Source: Phytoactinopolyspora halophila (GTDB taxonomy: Bacteria > Actinomycetota > Actinomycetes > Jiangellales > Jiangellaceae). From it: a stretch of 58,474 nt of DNA. Positions 1 through 9,204 of this stretch are shown one piece after another. Position numbers and translations under genes: made by a program. The DNA is taken from the NCBI RefSeq assembly GCF_003287285.1, contig NZ_QMIG01000026.1:1-58474 (forward strand), read 5' to 3'. The notes beneath the pieces were generated by a model. That model was not told the origin of the DNA, did no database searches, and saw only the letters and a list, made by a program, of their open reading frames with translations. How positions within the stretch are numbered: the stretch's first letter is position 1; each line of letters opens with the position of its first letter.

Positions 1-570
1 CCGACTCGAGTTTCAAGCTTGATCACCACTCAACGTTAGATAGTCTCGCATCGCCCCTCGCGTCGACTCCCGCCCCCCACGGCCGCGGCGGCAGGCCCGG
101 CCGCCCTCCGCAGCGCCTCGTGCGCACGCTGGACACGTGCCCGCGGCAACGCACAGCGATCACGCCCAGGTCGGCACCTCGATTGCGTCGGCAACGACCG
201 CCCTGGCGCAGATCTCCGGTCGCGCGAACGATCCCGGCACCGTTCCCGACCGTGGCGATGAATTGTCCCGCCTTCGTGCGGGCAGGAATCCGATGATGAC
301 TCGAGCCGTGACTGAAAATCTGCCGCCCGGGGCAGGAGCGCACTTATCGATGCACTAATAGTGATAAAAAAGTCATATTTTGTGCGCGACGGTCGTTGAA
401 ACTCGCAGTGGAATGTATCCCCCAGCCCGCTGAATGTGAGACGTATTGTCTGCGGTCGTCGTGCGATATTGCGGAATACGGTGCCGAAGCAGTGAAAAGC
501 ACGCGCCCCACGGCCGCAAAGACCGTGGAGCGCGTACTGGCCGGGCGCCACGCCGGCGAGCCGCGGATCC
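1..570. other. Gene-free stretch at left edge
   Basis: I see no convincing gene here. The open frames on both strands overlap each other, have Arg/Pro/Ser-rich shadow-type translations and no recognisable domain. Bases about 340-480 are clearly more AT-rich than the surroundings, including a TAATAGTGATAAAAAAG stretch near 356. The segment lies downstream of the leftward haem-protein gene ending at 571. The AT-rich part could be a promoter region for something outside the window, but that is only a guess. Confidence 0.5.
501..535 (-). terminator. Hairpin after the leftward haem-protein operon
   Basis: ACGCGC-C-CCACGG (501-513) pairs with CCGTGG-A-GCGCGT (523-535), giving a 12-bp stem with one mismatch and a 9-nt loop. 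It begins 36 nt beyond the stop codon of the leftward gene. On the minus strand it is followed only by a short CTTTTC run, so it is a plausible but not classical intrinsic terminator. Confidence 0.5.
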
Positions 571-3549
571 TCAGGCGGTGCCGAAGCGGCGGCGAAGCGT
601 GCAGATGGCGGCGCCTGTACACAGGATCAGCGTGCCGAGGAGCAGCAACGACGCGGTCCCAGTGCCCGTGTCGGGCAACGTGTCGTCACCGGTACCGTCG
701 TCACCGTCACCGGTGCCGCCCGGATCGTTACCCGGCCCGTTGCCGGAACCGTCGTCGTCCCCGTTGCCGTTCTCGTCGCCGGCTGGCTCGCCGGGTTCGA
801 TGGTGAACTCACCGGAAAGCTCGACCTGGCCGGCGGTCAGTGCCGCAGTTGCGGTACCCAATGGAAAGTCGCCCGGCACGGTCCAGGTCAGCTCGGCGGC
901 GCCGGCGTCGTCGACGGAGGTGGAGCCGACGTCAACCGCCTGCCCGTCGGTGACGGTGACGGCGAAGCTGAGCGGGTCGAGCTCGGCTCCCTCCTCGTAG
1001 AAGTCGGCGAAGGCCGGGACACCGCCGGCAGTGAGGGTCGCCGGGACGTCGGTGGCGGAGGCGGTCCCGTCGTCCACGTTGAGCGGGTGGTCGCTCAGGT
1101 CGAGCGCCGCGAAGTCCACCTCGGGATACTCGACGATCTCCCCACTGTCGAGGCTCTTGCTCGCCACGTCGGCGACGAGGACGCCGGTGTCGCCGTCGAT
1201 GACGACCTGCGGATCGGTGATGGTGAGTTCCAGGAGCGGTCCCTGGCCGTGGTCGTGTCCCGCGAAGTGGATCTGGCCGGCAAAGGACAGCTCGGCACGG
1301 TCGCTGTCGACGTGCCCCTCGCCGTCGGCGAACCGGAACGTGCCGTCGTCGTTGCGGGTGGCAGGGTCATGCACCTCGATGGACCCGTTCGCGACACCAC
1401 CTTCGATGTAGTCGCGGAACGATTCGCGAACGCCCCAATCCAGGGTTCCGTCACCGGCGGTGCTGCCTGGCTCGGTGCTGACCGTGACCTGTGCGGTTTC
1501 CCCGGCGGGAAGTCCGTCGCCGTGGAACGTCACGTCCTCGCCTTGCACCACCGTCGACGGCGAGATCGTTAGCTCGGGCTCGGGATCGGGGTCCGGGTCG
1601 GGTTGGGCGTCGGCGAAAGTCACCGGGACGAGGACGTCCTGGCTGCGGTCTGCCCGGTAGTCGATCGGTGTCGCGTCCTCGGCCTGCGCCGAGCTGAAGC
1701 TCGCTACGTAGCACCGCTCCTGCAGGCAGTCCTCACCCGATCCGGTGACAGTGCCGGGGACGGTGAAGGTCCGGCTCAGGTTACCATCGGCGTCGGCGCG
1801 CACGACACCGTGCGCCAGCCAACCGGTGGGCCAGCCGTACTCCTCGTGGGTGGACGTGTTGGCCGTGATCGCCACCGAGATGGGCCGATTCGGTGCGTAC
1901 CCGGTACCGGTGACCTCGATCTCCTGGCCGACCTCGATGTCGGTGGCCGGCTCGACGGTCAGCTCGGGCGTGCGGGCGTCGGCGAACGAGATCGGCGTGC
2001 TCGTCGTGTACGCCGGGTGGGCGTCCCCGTCGACCGGCGCCGTGTGGACAGCGAGCGTCGCCCCGGGCTCGACATCCACGGTTTGCAATTCGACCTCGAA
2101 GGAGCCGTCGTCGCCGAGCGCGTGCTCGTCGTTGCCCGGCTCCAGCGTGAGAGCGGGATCGAGCTCGGGTACCGGACCGTCCCCGGCCTCCGGCCCGATG
2201 CCGACCCGCAGGCCGCTCTCCAGATCGCCGGGTGCGAACCCGGTGCCGGTGACGATGATCGAGTCGGCGTACGGATCGAGATTCGCCGTCTTCGACACCT
2301 CGATACCGGGCTCCGGAGTCTCCTCCCCGTCATCGGCCACCGTCACGGGGATGCCGAACTCGTGCTCGGCGGTGACGGCGCCGCCGGCGGCATACGTGTA
2401 AACGCCGTAGTTTCCTGCGGCATCCCCGTCCGTGCTGACCGTCAGGGTGGCCTCGAACGTGCCGTCGGGCGTGAGCTCGACGTACTCGTCGAGGATCGCA
2501 TCCCGGTACCGCTCCGGCACCTCATCCAGGGTGGCGCGCGTCATCGCCCAACGCTGGTCCAATACGGTCCGGGCATCCGAGCCGGCGCCCAGCGACGGTT
2601 GCCATTGGTCGGCGAACGCGCCGAACACCACATAAACGCCGGCTGGCAGCCCTTCGGGTACCGGTTGGCGGGCAGCGGGGTTGGCCTCGGGGTCGAAACC
2701 CGATCCCCGGACCACGATCTCCTCGCCGGCCGTGACCTCCGTGTCACCGAGCGGCGTTTCGCCGTCAGCGGCAAACACCTCGACGACTGGATCCCACTCC
2801 GGATCCGGTTCCTCGTCGTCGGGCTCCAGCGTGGCGGTGAAACTGACCGGGTCGAGCTCGATGTCGGGTAGTTCAGCGGAGTAGAACTCGTCCCATCCAA
2901 TGGCTTCCATGGCCTCGAGCACCCCGGTTGTCGGCGCCTCCTCGACGGTGACGACGCCATCCTCGTCCGGTGTGAGATCTGCGGTGCTGAGATCGACCGT
3001 CGCGAATGCGAGATCCGTGGCCTCGACCGTTTCGGGCGGTTCAAGGCCGGGATCGGCACCGGCGAAGGGGCGGTACTCGGCATCGACGACGAGCGTCGCC
3101 CCGTCACCGTCGAGCTGGAGCCGCACGTTGCTGATGGTGAGCTCGAGGATGGGGCCGTCGCCGTAATCGTGTCCCCAGGTGTACACCTGGCCCTCGAACG
3201 CGATCTCGCCGGTGCCCGTCTCCGGATCGGCGGTGCCGGAGGCGTTCGGGAACGTGAACGGGCCGCGGGCGTTGCCCGGCCCGTCGAGCCATTCGGCGCC
3301 GTCACTGGTGACGATCTCGCCTCCGGCGATGGGCCCGGCGATGTAGTTGCGATAGGACTCGCGCAGGCCCCACGTGAGCTCACCCGCCGATACCTCATCG
3401 GAGATGGCGGCCCCGGCCCGGGCATCCGCATCTGTATCCGCATCCGGCGTGGCGGCGCCGGCCGTGGCGAGGGTGGCGGCGACGAGCGTAGCGGTCAGCC
3501 CGGTGGCTGCCGCGCGCCCCGCGTGCCGGCGGGAGTGTGTCGTGGTCAT
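571..3549 (-). CDS. HtaA-domain, sortase-anchored haem-binding surface protein
   Basis: A 992-residue exported protein. The signal peptide occupies residues 1 to about 33. HtaA-type domains start at about residue 55 (TWGLRESYRNYI) and about 703 (DWGVRESFRDYI), and each ends with a LDPxSF motif. Between them are four or so Ig-like modules with the recurring V-x-G-x-G-F/Y signature. The C-terminus is LPDTG, a hydrophobic helix and an RRRF tail, which is a classical sorting signal. HtaA domains bind haem in Corynebacterium, so this probably captures haem at the cell surface for HmuT. The gene lies 18 bp after the next leftward gene, so the two are co-transcribed from the iron-box region. No sortase is encoded in the window. 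Confidence 0.85.
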   Translation of the reverse strand: MTTTHSRRHAGRAAATGLTATLVAATLATAGAATPDADTDADARAGAAISDEVSAGELTWGLRESYRNYIAGPIAGGEIVTSDGAEWLDGPGNARGPFTFPNASGTADPETGTGEIAFEGQVYTWGHDYGDGPILELTISNVRLQLDGDGATLVVDAEYRPFAGADPGLEPPETVEATDLAFATVDLSTADLTPDEDGVVTVEEAPTTGVLEAMEAIGWDEFYSAELPDIELDPVSFTATLEPDDEEPDPEWDPVVEVFAADGETPLGDTEVTAGEEIVVRGSGFDPEANPAARQPVPEGLPAGVYVVFGAFADQWQPSLGAGSDARTVLDQRWAMTRATLDEVPERYRDAILDEYVELTPDGTFEATLTVSTDGDAAGNYGVYTYAAGGAVTAEHEFGIPVTVADDGEETPEPGIEVSKTANLDPYADSIIVTGTGFAPGDLESGLRVGIGPEAGDGPVPELDPALTLEPGNDEHALGDDGSFEVELQTVDVEPGATLAVHTAPVDGDAHPAYTTSTPISFADARTPELTVEPATDIEVGQEIEVTGTGYAPNRPISVAITANTSTHEEYGWPTGWLAHGVVRADADGNLSRTFTVPGTVTGSGEDCLQERCYVASFSSAQAEDATPIDYRADRSQDVLVPVTFADAQPDPDPDPEPELTISPSTVVQGEDVTFHGDGLPAGETAQVTVSTEPGSTAGDGTLDWGVRESFRDYIEGGVANGSIEVHDPATRNDDGTFRFADGEGHVDSDRAELSFAGQIHFAGHDHGQGPLLELTITDPQVVIDGDTGVLVADVASKSLDSGEIVEYPEVDFAALDLSDHPLNVDDGTASATDVPATLTAGGVPAFADFYEEGAELDPLSFAVTVTDGQAVDVGSTSVDDAGAAELTWTVPGDFPLGTATAALTAGQVELSGEFTIEPGEPAGDENGNGDDDGSGNGPGNDPGGTGDGDDGTGDDTLPDTGTGTASLLLLGTLILCTGAAICTLRRRFGTA

Positions 3550-3567
3550 GCTGTGCTCCTCACGTTG

Positions 3568-4386
3568 TCAGCTGCTCGGGGTCGGTGATCCAGGAGTCGC
3601 GGAACGGTGGCGTGCGACGGCGAGCACGGCAGGACCGGCGATCAGGGCGAGCGCGCCCGCGACGAGCGGGGCCGTCGTCGACGAGCCGGTGGCTGCCAGC
3701 CCGTCATTGGTGTCGTCGTCGGCGTTCGGTGACGCACCCGAGGCGGCTCCGCCGTCGGCGGACTCGCCTGGCACGCCGCCGGATTCGTTGCCGTCCTCGC
3801 CGCCGGCCCCATCGCCGGCCTCATCGCTGTTCCCCGCTTTGGACTGCTCATCCGAGCCGGATGTGGCGAACGTCACGGGGATCAGGACGTCGGCGCTGCG
3901 ATCCGCGGAGCGGGTGTGGTCGGCCCGGGTCCCGACGACGCAACCGTTCGGGGCGATCGACGTGTCGAGACAGTCGGTGTACTCGTCAGCTGCGGAGACG
4001 GTTAGCTGCACGCTGAACGAACCGGTGCCGTTCTCCTCGTCGAACGGTTGTGCCAGGCCCTCCCCGTAGGACGGAGGGTTGGAGGAGATCCAGGCCGACG
4101 AGCCGGTGCCGCCTTCCATGTCCATGCCGCCCAGGCAGGGCGTGGGCTGCTGGCCGGGACCGTTGTCGACGCAGAGCACGACGTAGATGCCGGTGTTCAG
4201 GTCGAAGCCCGAGCCGGACACGGTGATCGTCTCGCCGTCCGGATCGAGTTCCTGGCTTTTCGAGACCGTGACCGTCTGTCCCTCGGGCCCGGTCTCCGAC
4301 GTCGCCGACGCGGGCGCCGCGAGGGCGATCGAGACGCCGAGGCCGAGACCCAGCGTGGTCACCAGCCGTGTAGTGGGTAAACGCAT
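3568..4386 (-). CDS. Small cell-wall-anchored companion of the HtaA protein
   Basis: A 272-residue secreted protein with a signal peptide ending near AAPASA (about residue 28). It has one neocarzinostatin/Ig-like module (SKSQELDPDGETITVSGSGF onward) that matches the modules in the downstream HtaA protein. An acidic Gly/Ser/Asp-rich spacer follows, then LAATGSS and a terminal membrane helix. LAxTG is the class E sortase type, while the neighbouring protein has LPxTG. It has no HtaA domain of its own. As the first gene of the leftward operon facing hmuO it is probably iron-repressed. Haem binding or passing is inferred from context only. Confidence 0.7.
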   Translation of the reverse strand: MRLPTTRLVTTLGLGLGVSIALAAPASATSETGPEGQTVTVSKSQELDPDGETITVSGSGFDLNTGIYVVLCVDNGPGQQPTPCLGGMDMEGGTGSSAWISSNPPSYGEGLAQPFDEENGTGSFSVQLTVSAADEYTDCLDTSIAPNGCVVGTRADHTRSADRSADVLIPVTFATSGSDEQSKAGNSDEAGDGAGGEDGNESGGVPGESADGGAASGASPNADDDTNDGLAATGSSTTAPLVAGALALIAGPAVLAVARHRSATPGSPTPSS

Positions 4387-4432
4387 CCTTCACCTCGGAT
4401 GTGTGTGAGCGGACGATGTGCGTGACTGCCAA

Positions 4433-4502
4433 ATAGGTAAGGCTTGCCTAAGCACGATATCGTATAGGTAAGCCTTGTCTAGCTTTGGTAAGCCTTACCT
4501 GA
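4433..4502. promoter_or_regulatory. Three DtxR/IdeR-like iron boxes
   Basis: Three 19-bp imperfect palindromes sit in the divergent promoter region: 4433-4451 (ATAGGTAAGGCTTGCCTAA), 4464-4482 (ATAGGTAAGCCTTGTCTAG) and 4484-4502 (TTTGGTAAGCCTTACCTGA). Box 1 matches 15 of 19 positions of the IdeR consensus TTAGGTTAGGCTAACCTAA. Boxes 2 and 3 are almost contiguous, ending 18 bp before the hmuO start. Holo-repressor with Fe2+ would block transcription in both directions, consistent with iron-starvation induction of haem uptake. Confidence 0.8.
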
Positions 4503-4520
4503 TATGTCGTAGGAGGCGCC

Positions 4521-5189
4521 GTGACCGCAACGACCACGCTGGATCGACCACCGTTCTCGCAGGCACTGCGCGAGCGCAGTCGCGAGGTGCATCGCCAGGC
4601 CGAGCGCTCGGCATTCGTCACCGCCCTGATGAACGGCCAGCTCGACCGTTCCGGATACGCGCTGCTGGCCAGCCAGCACCTGTTCATCTATGACGCACTC
4701 GAATCCGTGGCCGAGCACCTGCGACACACCCACACGGCCGGGCCGTTCATCACCGACCGGCTGCGGCGCCTGCCGAGCCTGCAAGCCGATCTCGATGTCC
4801 TCCTGGGACCGGGGTGGCCGCAGCGCATCGCGCCGCTACCGGCCACCCAGCGCTACGTCGAGCGCATCTACCAGACGATCGATTGGCCGGGCGGTTACGT
4901 CGCTCACCACTACATCCGATACCTCGGAGACCTGTCCGGTGGACAGGCCATCCGGGCCGTGCTGGCACGCTCGTACGGCATCGACGGCGACGGGGCGAGC
5001 TTCTACCGTTTCGATCAGATCGAGAAACCGAAGCGGTTCAAGGACGAGTACCGCGCCAAGCTTGACGCGGCACCGTGGGAACTCGACGAGCAGGAACGGG
5101 TAGTCAACGAGGTCCTGCTCGGCTTCCGGCTGAACGCCGACGTCTTCGCCGACCTCGCCCGTGCCGTTGGCCTGGAGCCGAGCCAGTGA
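4521..5189 (+). CDS. hmuO: Haem oxygenase (biliverdin-producing type)
   Basis: A 222-residue cytosolic enzyme of the HO-1/HmuO family that opens haem to biliverdin, CO and Fe2+. The proximal ligand is His24 within LRERSREVHRQAE. The distal-helix glycine motif GDLSGGQ is at about residues 135-141, and the length matches the family. The GTG start at 4521 is chosen because AGGAGG at 4511-4516 precedes it by 4 nt. It is the first gene of the rightward haem operon, directly behind the iron boxes. Its stop overlaps the hmuT start. Confidence 0.95.
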   Translation: MTATTTLDRPPFSQALRERSREVHRQAERSAFVTALMNGQLDRSGYALLASQHLFIYDALESVAEHLRHTHTAGPFITDRLRRLPSLQADLDVLLGPGWPQRIAPLPATQRYVERIYQTIDWPGGYVAHHYIRYLGDLSGGQAIRAVLARSYGIDGDGASFYRFDQIEKPKRFKDEYRAKLDAAPWELDEQERVVNEVLLGFRLNADVFADLARAVGLEPSQ

Positions 5190-6403
5190 TGCGCCCGCAC
5201 GGCCGCCGTTCGCTCGCCGTGGCAATGATCCGTGGCTACCGGGTGCGCCGCCGGAGGCACCCGCTCCCCGGCGCCTGCGCCATCCTGGCTGCGCTCGTGC
5301 TCGCGACCGGGGCAGCGTGCTCCGGCGAGCAGGGTGGCGCCGCGCACGGCCGCGAGCCACGCACGGTGGACGCGTGCCCGGAGCCGGTCGAGGGATTCGC
5401 CGTCAGCGTGGACGGCGATGGTCAACCGTTGGAGCCCGCGGATCCTTCCGAGAATCTCGCGGGCCGCGGCGAGCAAGCCGATCCGCGGTCGCTGTCCGGG
5501 CGCACCACTGCCGAACTCGACAACGAGCGTGTCCACCCCGTCGTCGATGCCCCCGCGCCGGAGCTACCCGTGGAGGTGGCGTCCTGCGACGGCGAGATCG
5601 TCGAGATAGATGACGCCAGCCGGATTCTGGCGGTCGACTTGTACGGCACGCTCGCGGAGATCGTGTTCAGCCTTGGCCTGGGAGACCGCGTCGTCGGCCG
5701 GGACATCTCCACCGGCTTCCCGCGGGCCGAGAACCTGCCCGTGGTCACGCCGGGCGGGCACGACCTCAACGCCGAGGCCGTGCTTGAGCTGAACCCCACC
5801 GTCGTGCTGACCGACTCGAGTATCGGCCCGCCCGAAGTTCATCAGCAACTGCGTGATGCCGGTATTCCGGTCGTGTTCTTCGACGACTCGCGCACCATCG
5901 ACGGCATCCCCAGCCAGATCCGGGCCGTCGCGGGGGCGCTCGGCGTCCCGGACGCGGCGGAGGCGTTGATCGACCGCACCGAAGGCGAGATCGCCGGCGC
6001 CATGGCGATGGCGCCCGACGACGTCGAGCCACTGCGCATCGCCTTCCTCTACACCCGCGGAGGCATGGTGCAGCTCCTGGCCGGCCCGGGATCCGGCGCC
6101 GACGCCATGATCCGGGCCATCGGCGCCGTCGACGTCGGTACCGACATTGGCCTCGATCAGCCGTTCACCCAGATCACCTCCGAGGCACTGATCGAAGCGC
6201 AGCCGGATGTGGTCATCATGATGACCAAGGGGCTCGAATCGATCGGTGGGGTGGAGGGAATGGCCGAGTTACCCGGTCTGGCCCAGACACCCGCCGGCGA
6301 GCACCGCCGCGTGGTCGATATGGACGATGCCCAGCTGCTGAGTTTCGGACCGCGCACCGGCGCGACGATCGCGGCACTGGCCGAAGCCGTCTACGCGCCG
6401 TGA
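5189..6403 (+). CDS. hmuT: Haem ABC transporter substrate-binding lipoprotein HmuT
   Basis: A 404-residue binding protein of the FepB/BtuF (PF01497) family. It receives haem at the cell surface and delivers it to HmuUV. The ATG at 5189 overlaps the hmuO stop by one base. It follows a basic N-region, and the hydrophobic stretch ends in a lipobox-like TGAAC, with Cys44 as the likely lipidated residue. An unusual linker of about 100 residues precedes the TroA-like fold, which begins around RILAVDLYGTLAEIVFSLGLG and includes GGHDLNAEAVLELNPTVV. The iron or haem ligands cannot be fixed from sequence alone. Confidence 0.9.
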   Translation: MRPHGRRSLAVAMIRGYRVRRRRHPLPGACAILAALVLATGAACSGEQGGAAHGREPRTVDACPEPVEGFAVSVDGDGQPLEPADPSENLAGRGEQADPRSLSGRTTAELDNERVHPVVDAPAPELPVEVASCDGEIVEIDDASRILAVDLYGTLAEIVFSLGLGDRVVGRDISTGFPRAENLPVVTPGGHDLNAEAVLELNPTVVLTDSSIGPPEVHQQLRDAGIPVVFFDDSRTIDGIPSQIRAVAGALGVPDAAEALIDRTEGEIAGAMAMAPDDVEPLRIAFLYTRGGMVQLLAGPGSGADAMIRAIGAVDVGTDIGLDQPFTQITSEALIEAQPDVVIMMTKGLESIGGVEGMAELPGLAQTPAGEHRRVVDMDDAQLLSFGPRTGATIAALAEAVYAP

Positions 6404-7581
6404 CCACTGTCCGGGACATCGTGCCGGGGCCGGAGACCACGGCGCGAGGGTCGCGGGGCTCTCCCGAGCCCGCACGTGCGTCCGAGCCCCGGAAGGGCCG
6501 CGGACGGAGTGCGGCGCTGTTCGCCGTCCTGGGCGCGGCGCTCGTGATCGCCACGGTCGTGGCCGCCGGACGCGGCCAGCTGACGATCGTTCCCGCGGAA
6601 GTTGTGGGCTCGATCGCGCATCGCGTCGATACCGGCCTCGAGTGGTTGCTCGCCCGTGCCGGGCTCGCCGTCGACATCCCGCTCGACATCGGCCGGTTGC
6701 CGGCACATCCGCAGGGAGAGAACACCCTGTGGCTGGTGCGGTTCCCGCGGGTGGTCCTGGCCATCATCGTGGGCGCCGCGCTGGCCGTCGCCGGTGCGTT
6801 GATGCAGGGTGTCTTCGGCAACCCGCTAGCCGAACCCGCGATCGTGGGAGTCTCGCCAGGCGCGGCGGTCGGTGCGAGCCTGGTCTTCGTCACCGGGGCA
6901 AGCTTCCTCGGCGAATGGACCGTCCCCGCAGCCGCGTTCGGCACCGCGCTGTTCGCGACCCTGCTCGTCTACGCCCTGTCGCGATCGGGCGGGCGGACCG
7001 AGGTCGTAACCCTCATTCTCACCGGAGTGGCGGTGACCGCGGTCGCCTTCGCCATCGTGTCGTTCGCCACGTTCATCGCCAGTCCTGACGCTCGCGAGCA
7101 GATCGTGTTCTGGCAGCTCGGTAGCTTGAACGGGGCACGCTGGACGGCCGTGAGCGCCGCGTTCCCGCTCATCGCCGCCGGGCTGATCACGGCGATCGGG
7201 GTGACCGGCCCGCTGGACCTGTTGGCACTCGGTGACCGGTCCGCACGGCACCTGGGTGTCAACGTCGAGCGGCTGCGCATCGTCGTGATCGTCACCGTGG
7301 CCCTGCTCGTCGGAGCCGGCGTGGCGTTCGCCGGGGTGATCGGCTTCGTCGGCCTGGTAGTGCCGCACCTGATCCGTATGATCGTCGGGCCCGGTCACCG
7401 GGTGCTGGTGCCGGCCAGCGCGCTGGGCGGCGCGGTGCTCCTGGTGACCGCCGACCTCGTGGCCCGCACCGCCATCGCATACGCCGACCTGCCGATCGGC
7501 ATGCTGACAGCCCTCGTGGGTGGGCCGTTCTTCTTCTGGTTGCTGCGCCGCACCCGCACGCGTGCCGGGGGATGGGCATGA
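6400..7581 (+). CDS. hmuU: Haem ABC transporter permease HmuU
   Basis: A 393-residue FecCD-family permease with about ten predicted membrane helices. Typical motifs are LWLVRFPRVVLAIIVGAALA, GVFGNPLAEPAIVGVSPGAA, the GALMQ helix and GVIGFVGLVVPHLIRMIVGP. A soluble N-terminal extension of about 40 residues precedes the first helix. The GTG start overlaps the hmuT stop by four bases (GTGA), which implies translational coupling. It forms the membrane channel with HmuV. Confidence 0.93.
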   Translation: MTTVRDIVPGPETTARGSRGSPEPARASEPRKGRGRSAALFAVLGAALVIATVVAAGRGQLTIVPAEVVGSIAHRVDTGLEWLLARAGLAVDIPLDIGRLPAHPQGENTLWLVRFPRVVLAIIVGAALAVAGALMQGVFGNPLAEPAIVGVSPGAAVGASLVFVTGASFLGEWTVPAAAFGTALFATLLVYALSRSGGRTEVVTLILTGVAVTAVAFAIVSFATFIASPDAREQIVFWQLGSLNGARWTAVSAAFPLIAAGLITAIGVTGPLDLLALGDRSARHLGVNVERLRIVVIVTVALLVGAGVAFAGVIGFVGLVVPHLIRMIVGPGHRVLVPASALGGAVLLVTADLVARTAIAYADLPIGMLTALVGGPFFFWLLRRTRTRAGGWA

Positions 7582-8402
7582 GCGTCGGGCTCCGCCGCGG
7601 CACCGGCCTGCCCGAACCGGTCGACGTGGGTGACGTGATCGCCGCGATCCGCGACGCGGAGGTCAGCCTGGGCGGCGCACGGGTCCTGCAACGGGTCTCG
7701 CTGGAGATTCGTGCCGGCGAGGTTCTCGCGCTGGTGGGGCCGAACGGTGCCGGCAAGTCGACACTGCTGTCCGTGCTCACCGCCGACGTGATGGCGGGCG
7801 CTGGAGACGTCGAGCTGTACGGCCGGCCGGTGGCGTCGTGGTCGCCCGTTGCGGCCGCGATGCGGAGAGCCGTGTTGCTGCAGCAGGTCACCGTCTCGTT
7901 CCCGTTCACCGTCGCCGAGGTGGTGGCGATGGGACGCGCGCCGTGGACGAACACGGCACGAGAGCGCGATGACGGGGAGGCGATTGCCGAGGCGATGCGG
8001 CTGGCCGATGTGGAGAGGTTCGCGACGCGCCGGTTCCACACGCTCTCCGGCGGGGAACGAGCCCGCACGGCGCTGGCACGAGTGCTGGCCCAGCGCACCC
8101 AGCTGATCCTGCTTGACGAGCCGACTGCGGCACTGGACGTCCGTCACCAGGAGCTCGTGCTCGGCCTGGCACGGGAGCGGGCCGCCGCTGGTGATGCGGT
8201 GGTGCTCGTGCTGCACGATCTGAACTCGGCCGCGGGCTTTGCCGACCGCGTCGCCGTCCTGTCCGGTGGCCGGCTTGTGGCCGACGGCCCGCCGTCGAGC
8301 GTGTTCACCGCCGATCTGCTCAGCGACGTGTACCAGCATGGAATCGAGGTGCTCACGCACCCGCGCACCGCGACGCCGATCGTCCTCCCGGTCCGGGTAT
8401 GA
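7578..8402 (+). CDS. hmuV: Haem ABC transporter ATPase HmuV
   Basis: An ABC ATPase of about 274 residues. Walker A is GPNGAGKST, the Q-loop follows in VLLQQVTVSFPF, the signature is LSGGERAR, Walker B is LILLDEPTAALD, and the switch histidine is in LVLHDLNSA. The ATG at 7578 gives an ATGA overlap with hmuU. An in-frame ATG at 7572 is the alternative start. It energises haem import and is the last gene of the operon. No strong terminator hairpin is visible in the 90 bp after it. Confidence 0.94.
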   Translation: MSVGLRRGTGLPEPVDVGDVIAAIRDAEVSLGGARVLQRVSLEIRAGEVLALVGPNGAGKSTLLSVLTADVMAGAGDVELYGRPVASWSPVAAAMRRAVLLQQVTVSFPFTVAEVVAMGRAPWTNTARERDDGEAIAEAMRLADVERFATRRFHTLSGGERARTALARVLAQRTQLILLDEPTAALDVRHQELVLGLARERAAAGDAVVLVLHDLNSAAGFADRVAVLSGGRLVADGPPSSVFTADLLSDVYQHGIEVLTHPRTATPIVLPVRV

Positions 8403-8493
8403 GGTGGTGGAAGGCCCGTCCGGTCGTGACCATCTGGCATCCTCGAGTCGGCGTGAATGCCGCCACGCAGCGCCCATCACGCCACCGCGTGAG

Positions 8494-9030
8494 TCACGCC
8501 AACGTGCTCTCGGTGTCGCCGCGGTTCAACCGCGTGCTCACCGCACGCGTCCGTCCCGTTCGCTCGTTTCGATAGGCACCCAGCACCGTGCCTTCGGTGC
8601 CATACAGCTCGATGACGACGGCGTCGCCCGCCACGCTCCACGTGTCGTTGCGGTCTCGGGTGCGCACTCGCAGCTCCGATCCTCCGTCGACGTCGATCGT
8701 GACAAAGCTGGCCAGGCGGGTGTGGGTGATGTCCGTTATGGTTCCCTGAGCGGACACCGGTGGCACCTCGACGCGTGCCGCGCGCCTCCACGCGGCGCTG
8801 CGAGAGTGAACGACCGCCAGGGACATGACGGCGATGCCGATGCCCACGATCAGCAGGAGAATCGCTACGAGGGGATTGATATCGTCCCGGAACCCGCTGT
8901 CGTCCTGGCTGGCGAGATTTCCCACGATGGCGATGCCGATGACAAATATGAAAGCCCAGAGGGCGATGGCAGCCCAGCGATATTTCCGGCCGAGCCGGCG
9001 GCGTTCCTGTAGCGGGTACAAGGCCGACAT
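8494..9030 (-). CDS. Small membrane protein of unknown function
   Basis: A 178-residue protein that I do not recognise. It has two membrane helices (about 21-42, AAIALWAFIFVIGIAIVG, and about 55-75, ILLLIVGIGIAVMSLAVVH). A soluble domain with a beta-rich look follows (ISAQGTITDITHTR onward), reminiscent of small OB-like or DUF3592-like domains. Translation is placed at ATG 9030 because GAGGAGGA lies 7 nt upstream. An in-frame upstream GTG at 9108 lacks such a site. It converges on hmuV and is divergent from the next gene. Confidence 0.6.
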   Translation of the reverse strand: MSALYPLQERRRLGRKYRWAAIALWAFIFVIGIAIVGNLASQDDSGFRDDINPLVAILLLIVGIGIAVMSLAVVHSRSAAWRRAARVEVPPVSAQGTITDITHTRLASFVTIDVDGGSELRVRTRDRNDTWSVAGDAVVIELYGTEGTVLGAYRNERTGRTRAVSTRLNRGDTESTLA

Positions 9031-9204
9031 CGACAGTCCTCCTCGGCAATCGGCAGCATCACGTGGAATTCTCGGGTCGCGGATGAGACGGCCCTCGGTT
9101 TGTACCATATTTACCGCCGAGATGGTGGATTCTCGTGCCGGCTATCTAGCGCCCGGAGACGGTAGCTGACCAGCGGCCAGTGTGGAGGCGAGTGGGGTGG
9201 AACG

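Noticed and set aside
36-622. Minus-strand frames at the left edge (up to 171 residues)
   Set aside because: They overlap one another and the end of the HtaA gene, are Arg/Ser/Pro-rich, and show no domain or ribosome site.
5370-5400. CPEPVEG string in the HmuT linker, like translated REP elements of other bacteria
   Set aside because: The DNA is not palindromic here and no second copy occurs in the window, so it is probably coincidence.
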